Source of the DNA: Pseudomonas arsenicoxydans
Lineage (GTDB): Bacteria > Pseudomonadota > Gammaproteobacteria > Pseudomonadales > Pseudomonadaceae
NCBI RefSeq assembly: GCF_006438915.1
Contig: NZ_RCZE01000002.1
Coordinates: 499,144 to 563,143 of the forward strand
Length of the DNA: 64,000 nucleotides
Direction of reading: 5' to 3'
The position numbers were made by a program, and so were the translations under genes. Below the pieces are notes generated by a model that saw only the letters and a list, made by a program, of their open reading frames with translations, made no database searches and had not been told where the DNA came from. Of the stretch, positions 59,358-64,000 are shown piece after piece (the first letter of the stretch is position 1; each line of letters begins with the position of its first letter).

Positions 59358-60533
59358 ATGACCCGCTCATTACGCATCTTCTACATCGCCCTGTTCCTGT
59401 TGACCCTGTTGGTCTTGGGCCTGTGGTCCACGCGCAGCTTCTTTGGTTTCAGCACCAGTGCCGACACCACGGTGCTCAACGGCCGCTGGACTAAAGCCGT
59501 GGAGACGCACTACGACGACGAGTTTCCGATCAAGCGCCTGGGCACCAACCTCTGGGCCGCGCTGGATTTCAAACTGTTCAACGAAGGTCGTCCGGGCGTC
59601 GTGCTCGGCCGCGATCAGTGGCTCTACAGCGACGAAGAGTTCAACCCGATCGTCAACGAAGAGCTGAACCTGCAAGGCAACTATGCGCTGGTCGAAGGCG
59701 TGCGCCAGACCTTGAAAGAGCAAGGTGTGCAACTGGTGATGGCGATCGTGCCGGCCAAGACGCGCCTGTACCCGGAACACCTGGGTGAGGTGAAGCCTTC
59801 GAGCATTCACGCCAACCTCTACAAGGACTTCCACGCTCGTGTGGCGGCCGACAAGATCCTCGCCCCCGACCTGCTCGGCCCGTTGCAAAAGGCCAAGCAG
59901 AACGGTCAGCAAGTGTTCCTGCGCACCGACACCCACTGGACCCCGGAAGGCGCACAAGTCGCCGCCGAGACCCTGGCCAAAACCATCGCCGACAAACTCC
60001 CGCTGAGCGGCGAGCCGCAAAACTTCGTCACCACACCTGCGGAGAAAGTTACGCACAAGGGCGACCTGCGCCTGTTCCTGCCGCTGGACCCGCTGTTCGA
60101 AAACCTGATGCCGGCACAAGAACCGCTGCAAAAGCGCAACACCGTGGCGGCTGGTGATCAGCCGACCGGTGACGACGCCCTGTTCGCCAACACCGAAGTG
60201 CCGGTGGCGCTGATCGGCACCAGCTACAGCGCCAACCCGAACTGGAACTTCGTCGGCGCACTGAAACAAGCGCTGCGCAGCGACGTGGTCAATTACGCCG
60301 AAGACGGCCACGGCCCGATCCTGCCAATGCTCAGCTACCTGAAAAGCGATGCTTTCAAGAACAGCCCGCCACAGGTGCTGATCTGGGAGTTTCCTGAACG
60401 CTATCTGCCTGTGAACAACGAAATCGGCGACGCCGACCCGCAGTGGGTCGCAGAGCTCAAAGAAGCCGGCGCCCGCCAACAAAACGTAGCCGCAAACACT
60501 AAATCCGAGACGCCCGACCGGGCGCAAAACTGA
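59358..60533 (+). CDS. algJ: Alginate O-acetylase (AlgJ)
   Basis: 391 residues. N-terminal membrane anchor (LRIFYIALFLLTLLVLGLW), SGNH-like domain with RTDTHWTPEGAQ (Asp-x-His) and Ser in LIGTSYSANPNW. Paralogue of AlgX lacking the binding module. Feeds acetyl to AlgX. Confidence 0.95.
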   Translation: MTRSLRIFYIALFLLTLLVLGLWSTRSFFGFSTSADTTVLNGRWTKAVETHYDDEFPIKRLGTNLWAALDFKLFNEGRPGVVLGRDQWLYSDEEFNPIVNEELNLQGNYALVEGVRQTLKEQGVQLVMAIVPAKTRLYPEHLGEVKPSSIHANLYKDFHARVAADKILAPDLLGPLQKAKQNGQQVFLRTDTHWTPEGAQVAAETLAKTIADKLPLSGEPQNFVTTPAEKVTHKGDLRLFLPLDPLFENLMPAQEPLQKRNTVAAGDQPTGDDALFANTEVPVALIGTSYSANPNWNFVGALKQALRSDVVNYAEDGHGPILPMLSYLKSDAFKNSPPQVLIWEFPERYLPVNNEIGDADPQWVAELKEAGARQQNVAANTKSETPDRAQN

Positions 60534-60550
60534 AAGAGAGAGGTACTTCC

Positions 60551-61219
60551 ATGACTTTCACTACTACTCCTCGCCGTCTCGCCGCTCGCTCCGTAAAAGC
60601 AGTTGCTTTGGCCGCGACCTTCAGCGTGTTGTCGATGAACGCCTTCGCCGGTGGCGACGCCGCACTCTACGGCCCGACCGCACCAAAAGGCTCGAGCTTC
60701 GTACGGGTCTACAACGCCGGTAACGCTGAAGTCAGCGCCACCGTCGGCACCACCGCCCTGAGCGACGTTGCACCGCTGTCCAGCACCGACTTCAGCTTCA
60801 TGCCGGGCGGCGACTACAGCGCCAAGGTCGGCAGCCAATCCCTGCCGGTGAAACTGGCCGGTGACCACTATTACACCTTGGTCAACAACGCCAGCGGTGC
60901 ACCGCAACTGATCGAAGAACCACCGTTCAAGAACAAGCAGAAGTCCCTGGTGCGTCTGCAGAACCTGAGCGACAAGGCCCTGACCCTGAAGACTGCCGAC
61001 GGCAAGACTGACGTGGTGCCAAGCGTGGCCGCCAAGGGCCGTGGCGAGCGTGAGATCAATCCGGTAAAGGTCAGCCTGGCGCTGTTTGAAGGCGACAAAA
61101 AAGTCGGCGACGTCAAACCGGTTGCCCTGGAGCGCGGTGAAGCGGCGGTGCTGTACGTCACCGGCAACGGCAGCAGCCTGTCGCCAGTCTGGGTAAAACG
61201 CCCGGTGTCGACACGCTAA
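60551..61219 (+). CDS. algF: Alginate O-acetylation adaptor (AlgF)
   Basis: 222 residues. Signal peptide ending ..SVLSMNAFA, then GGDAALYGPTAPKGSSFVRVYNAG; two small beta domains, no catalytic motif. Needed for O-acetylation, thought to bridge AlgJ and AlgX. Confidence 0.94.
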   Translation: MTFTTTPRRLAARSVKAVALAATFSVLSMNAFAGGDAALYGPTAPKGSSFVRVYNAGNAEVSATVGTTALSDVAPLSSTDFSFMPGGDYSAKVGSQSLPVKLAGDHYYTLVNNASGAPQLIEEPPFKNKQKSLVRLQNLSDKALTLKTADGKTDVVPSVAAKGRGEREINPVKVSLALFEGDKKVGDVKPVALERGEAAVLYVTGNGSSLSPVWVKRPVSTR

Positions 61220-61247
61220 TCAATTTGCCTGACTGACACATCTTCCC

Positions 61248-61337
61248 TGTGGGAGCGGGCTTGCTCGCGAATGCGGTTTTACATTCAACGATGATGTTGA
61301 CTGACCCACCGCTTTCGCGAGCAAGCCCGCTCCCACA
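61248..61337. repeat. REP pair between algF and algA
   Basis: Inverted 24-bp REP copies at 61248-61271 and 61314-61337, nearly identical inside to the algL-algI pair (ACATTC..CGATGATGT..GACTG..CCACCGC), so the two probably share a recent origin. Confidence 0.92.
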
Positions 61338-61433
61338 CTAGACCGAGCCCTCAGTCAGGACACGGAACAAGAACAAGAGTGAAACGACAGAACGTTCGTA
61401 GCTCTAACCAATCGATTTTAAAGGAGTAACAAC

Positions 61434-62885
61434 ATGATTCCGGTGATCTTGTCAGGTGGTAGCGGCTCACGTCTTTGGCCGCTTTCGCGTAAACAGTTTC
61501 CCAAGCAATTCCTCGCCCTGACCGGCGAACACACGCTGTTCCAGCAAACCCTGGAGCGCCTGGTGTTCGAAGGCATGGACACCCCGATCGTGGTGTGCAA
61601 CAAGGACCACCGCTTCATCGTCAACGAGCAGTTGAGCAACCGCAAACTGGAAGCCCAACGCATCCTGATGGAACCGTTCGGTCGCAATACCGCGCCGGCC
61701 GTGGCCCTGACCGCGATGATGCTGGTCAATGAAGGTCGCGACGAGTTGATGCTGGTGCTGCCGGCCGACCACGTGCTGGAAGACCAGAAAGCCCTGCAAC
61801 GCGCCCTGGCCCTGGCCACCGTCGCGGCGGAAAACGGCGAAATGGTGCTGTTCGGCGTGCCGGCCACCAAACCGGAAACCGGTTATGGCTACATCAAGTC
61901 GACCAATGATTCGCTGCTGCCCGAAGGCGTCAGCCGCGTTTCGCACTTCGTCGAAAAACCTGACGTCAAACGCGCCACCGAATATGTCGAGTCCGGTGGT
62001 TATTTCTGGAACAGCGGCATGTTCCTGTTCCGCGCCAGCCGCTTCCTCGAAGAGCTGAAAAAGCACGACCCGGACATCTACGACACCTGCCTGCTGACCC
62101 TCGAACGCAGCGAGCAAGATGCCGACACCATCACCTTCGACGAAGCCACCTTCGCCTGCTGCCCGGACAACTCCATCGACTACGCGGTGATGGAAAAAAC
62201 CCAGCGCGCCTGCGTCGTGCCGCTGACCGCTGGCTGGAGCGATGTCGGGTGCTGGGCGTCGCTGTGGGAAGTCAATGAAAAAGACGCCAACGGCAACGTC
62301 ACCAAAGGCGACGTGGTGATTCAGGACAGCAAGAACTGCATGATCCACGGCAACGGCAAACTGGTGTCGGTGATCGGCCTGGAGAACATCGTGGTGGTCG
62401 AAACCAAGGACGCCATGATGATTGCGCACAAGGACGCCGTCCAAGGCGTGAAACAAATGGTCAACACCCTCAACGAACAGGGTCGCAGCGAAACCCAGAA
62501 CCACTGCGAAGTCTATCGTCCGTGGGGCTCCTACGACTCGGTGGACATGGGCGGTCGCTTCCAGGTCAAGCACATCTCGGTCAAGCCGGGCGCGTGCCTG
62601 TCACTGCAAATGCACCACCACCGCGCCGAACACTGGATCGTGGTCAGCGGCACCGCCGAAGTGACTTGCGACGACAACGTGTTTCTGTTGTGCGAAAACC
62701 AGTCGACCTACATCCCGATCGCCTCGGTCCACCGTCTGCGCAACCCAGGCAAGATTCCACTCGAGATCATCGAAGTGCAATCGGGCAGCTACCTGGGTGA
62801 AGACGATATCGAGCGGTTTGAAGATATCTACGGTCGCTCCACCCCGATCGAACGCGGCGTGTCGGTGAAAACCATCGCGCAATAA
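61434..62885 (+). CDS. algA: Phosphomannose isomerase / GDP-mannose pyrophosphorylase (AlgA)
   Basis: 483 residues, AAGGAG before the ATG. N-terminal pyrophosphorylase with GGSGSRLWPLSRKQFPKQF and FVEKP; C-terminal cupin isomerase with KPGACLSLQMHHHRAEHW. Bifunctional supply of GDP-mannose for AlgD. Last gene of the alg operon. Confidence 0.96.
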   Translation: MIPVILSGGSGSRLWPLSRKQFPKQFLALTGEHTLFQQTLERLVFEGMDTPIVVCNKDHRFIVNEQLSNRKLEAQRILMEPFGRNTAPAVALTAMMLVNEGRDELMLVLPADHVLEDQKALQRALALATVAAENGEMVLFGVPATKPETGYGYIKSTNDSLLPEGVSRVSHFVEKPDVKRATEYVESGGYFWNSGMFLFRASRFLEELKKHDPDIYDTCLLTLERSEQDADTITFDEATFACCPDNSIDYAVMEKTQRACVVPLTAGWSDVGCWASLWEVNEKDANGNVTKGDVVIQDSKNCMIHGNGKLVSVIGLENIVVVETKDAMMIAHKDAVQGVKQMVNTLNEQGRSETQNHCEVYRPWGSYDSVDMGGRFQVKHISVKPGACLSLQMHHHRAEHWIVVSGTAEVTCDDNVFLLCENQSTYIPIASVHRLRNPGKIPLEIIEVQSGSYLGEDDIERFEDIYGRSTPIERGVSVKTIAQ

Positions 62886-62895
62886 GCGTTAAAAC

Positions 62896-62956
62896 AAAAA
62901 GCCCCCGTCCAGCCCGCTGCGTTCCCTATCCGCAGTGGGTTGGGCGGGGGCTTTTT
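62896..62956. terminator. Bidirectional terminator between algA and RHS gene
   Basis: AAAAAGCCCCCG.. at 62896 and ..CGGGGGCTTTTT ending at 62956 form a long stem with minor mismatches and A/T tails on both sides, serving convergent genes. Confidence 0.9.
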
Positions 62957-62958
62957 CT

Positions 62959-64000
62959 TTACTTGACCAATTTGGCACCGAATTTAAGTGCGATTTTGGC
63001 TGACCGTGGATTGATCGCCTCGGTAATAACTCTTGTGAGGTTCATCCTTTTCGACACTATCGCCAGAGACTGCACTGTCAAATACGTGCCTATCCCTCGC
63101 ATATGGGGTAGATTTCGCGCTGCGCTGGCGTTCCCGGACTTTCCTCCCGACTGCTCTTCTGCACCTTGCGTATAAGGGTGGACGACTGTCTGAACGACCG
63201 TTGCCTCAGTCTTTCCTTTTTGCGTAAAAGTACTCAGCTCGGTGAGACCGTATATCTCTCGTTGCTCAGGCAACTTATTCTTATCCGCTCTTTTCAAAAC
63301 AACAAAAAATCGTCGTTCAACGGAAATATCAGGATGCCTGTTTGGTGAGTCCAACGTGTTCGAGTCGTCTACAAAGGTGTCATTTGCGCTACGCAACATG
63401 TAACCCGAAACACTTTCTCCAAGGCTGTCATTAGATTCCACTTTTCCCTCCTCCATCAGCGAGGTAGTTTGCGAACGGACGCTATAAATAGCCTTGTAGC
63501 GCTTCAAATTTTCCTTTACCTCGTCACGTCCCACCAGGTATTTGCTATCCGACTCCACCTCCACAACCTTAAACTCATCGGTATCTTTGTATTTCCCGGA
63601 CACGTTATCAAGCACGCTAATCTTCTTCAATTTCGCCAATTTCAGCGCTACTTTCTCCTTTAGCCCCACGCTCACTTCATAGTTTCCGATACGGGTGAGT
63701 CCATTGGTATCCGAAAACGTCATTGGGTTATTAATGACCATCGCATAGAAATTCAATCCATCCACATCCCCCGCCGGATCCGGATTCAGCCAACGGAACA
63801 ACCACGGCACGTAGTACCTGAAACCGTAGTAATAAAGCCTCGTCGCATCCCGCTCCTTGCCCGAATAACGAAGGGTTTTATAGGCGACGTCAATCACGTC
63901 CGTACCGGCAAACCAGGCGGTCTCACCGAAGGGATAGAAGACTTCCTGGCTGATGATCTGCGCATCGTCGGTCAGTTCCACGGTGCAGGAGTTGAGGCGA
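62959..64000 (-). CDS. RHS-repeat protein, C-terminal part with GNAT-like tip (5' end outside window)
   Basis: About 347 codons to the window edge, open upstream. The RHS core end is clear: YPFGETAW, LRYSGKERDATRLYYYGFRYY, NPDPAGDVDGLNFYAMVINNP and FSDTNGL (core ends near 63697). The following 245 residues are unlike RHS and more AT-rich. The last 50 resemble GNAT acetyltransferase motifs A and B (HMRGIGTYLTVQSLAIV and INPRSAKIALKFGAKL). In polymorphic RHS systems this tip is the effector. No immunity gene lies between it and algA, 73 bp away. Activity is inferred; a non-toxic remnant is possible. Confidence 0.82.
   Translation of the reverse strand, partial: RLNSCTVELTDDAQIISQEVFYPFGETAWFAGTDVIDVAYKTLRYSGKERDATRLYYYGFRYYVPWLFRWLNPDPAGDVDGLNFYAMVINNPMTFSDTNGLTRIGNYEVSVGLKEKVALKLAKLKKISVLDNVSGKYKDTDEFKVVEVESDSKYLVGRDEVKENLKRYKAIYSVRSQTTSLMEEGKVESNDSLGESVSGYMLRSANDTFVDDSNTLDSPNRHPDISVERRFFVVLKRADKNKLPEQREIYGLTELSTFTQKGKTEATVVQTVVHPYTQGAEEQSGGKSGNASAARNLPHMRGIGTYLTVQSLAIVSKRMNLTRVITEAINPRSAKIALKFGAKLVK

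Noticed and set aside
38836..61337. Repeated 24-bp palindromes considered as CRISPR or IS ends
   Set aside because: They occur as single inverted pairs at scattered sites, without regular spacers, cas genes or transposase; they match Pseudomonas REP elements.

Overview
The window is chromosomal DNA of a Pseudomonas, almost certainly of the P. fluorescens group. The grounds are a complete twelve-gene alginate operon in Pseudomonas order, a dauBAR D-arginine block next to rhlB, a carboxylesterase gene and an aap-type amino-acid transporter (an arrangement I recall from P. aeruginosa PA3858-PA3865), and many Pseudomonas REP palindromes (TGTGGGAGCGGGCTTGCTCG-type). No tRNA, rRNA, integrase, transposase or CRISPR array is visible.

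Layout. 1-262 (-): start of a response regulator, cut by the window edge. 617-7856 (+): chaperone-usher fimbrial operon with five DUF1120-type subunits, one of them a two-domain protein directly after the usher. 7858-9817 (-): FCD-type GntR regulator and CynX/NimT-family exporter. 9994-28734: accessory-looking metabolic block. Leftward run amaB, a small membrane protein, amaA and livKHMGF; rightward run a LysR regulator, a class III aminotransferase, a YdiJ-like D-2-hydroxyglutarate dehydrogenase, hglS, a ThDP enzyme and an ornithine-cyclodeaminase-family reductase. Together these cover the D-lysine/L-pipecolate route: cyclic imine to L-pipecolate (OCD-family reductase, inferred), to aminoadipate semialdehyde (AmaA), to 2-aminoadipate (AmaB), to 2-oxoadipate (aminotransferase), to D-2-hydroxyglutarate (HglS), to 2-oxoglutarate (YdiJ-like). 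A TTY-N7-GAA box occurs at three promoters of this block.

28885-33046 (-): aapJQMP polar amino-acid ABC transporter. 33514-35742 (+): carboxylesterase and RhlB helicase. 35881-38803 (+): dauB, dauA, dauR; 38920-39696 (-): basic amino-acid binding protein. Both dau-linked promoters carry TCCA-N3-TGGA, a candidate DauR operator. 40006-42807 (-): moaE, moaD, moaC, and a PIN-PhoH ATPase. 43152-44276 (-): polysaccharide deacetylase-like secreted protein. 44595-45374 (+): yaaA. 45375-46199: long algD control region. 46200-62885 (+): algD-alg8-alg44-algK-algE-algG-algX-algL-algI-algJ-algF-algA, interrupted by REP pairs, one lying in frame inside the 5' end of algK. 62959-64000 (-): 3' end of an RHS-family gene with a lower-GC, GNAT-like C-terminal tip and no visible immunity gene.

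The most interesting points are the physically complete pipecolate/2-aminoadipate cluster with its shared regulator box and an unexplained ThDP enzyme, the RHS tip, the REP pair translated inside algK, the predicted DauR operators, and the DUF1120 fimbrial operon. Functions are assigned from motifs and remembered family knowledge; no database search was run.
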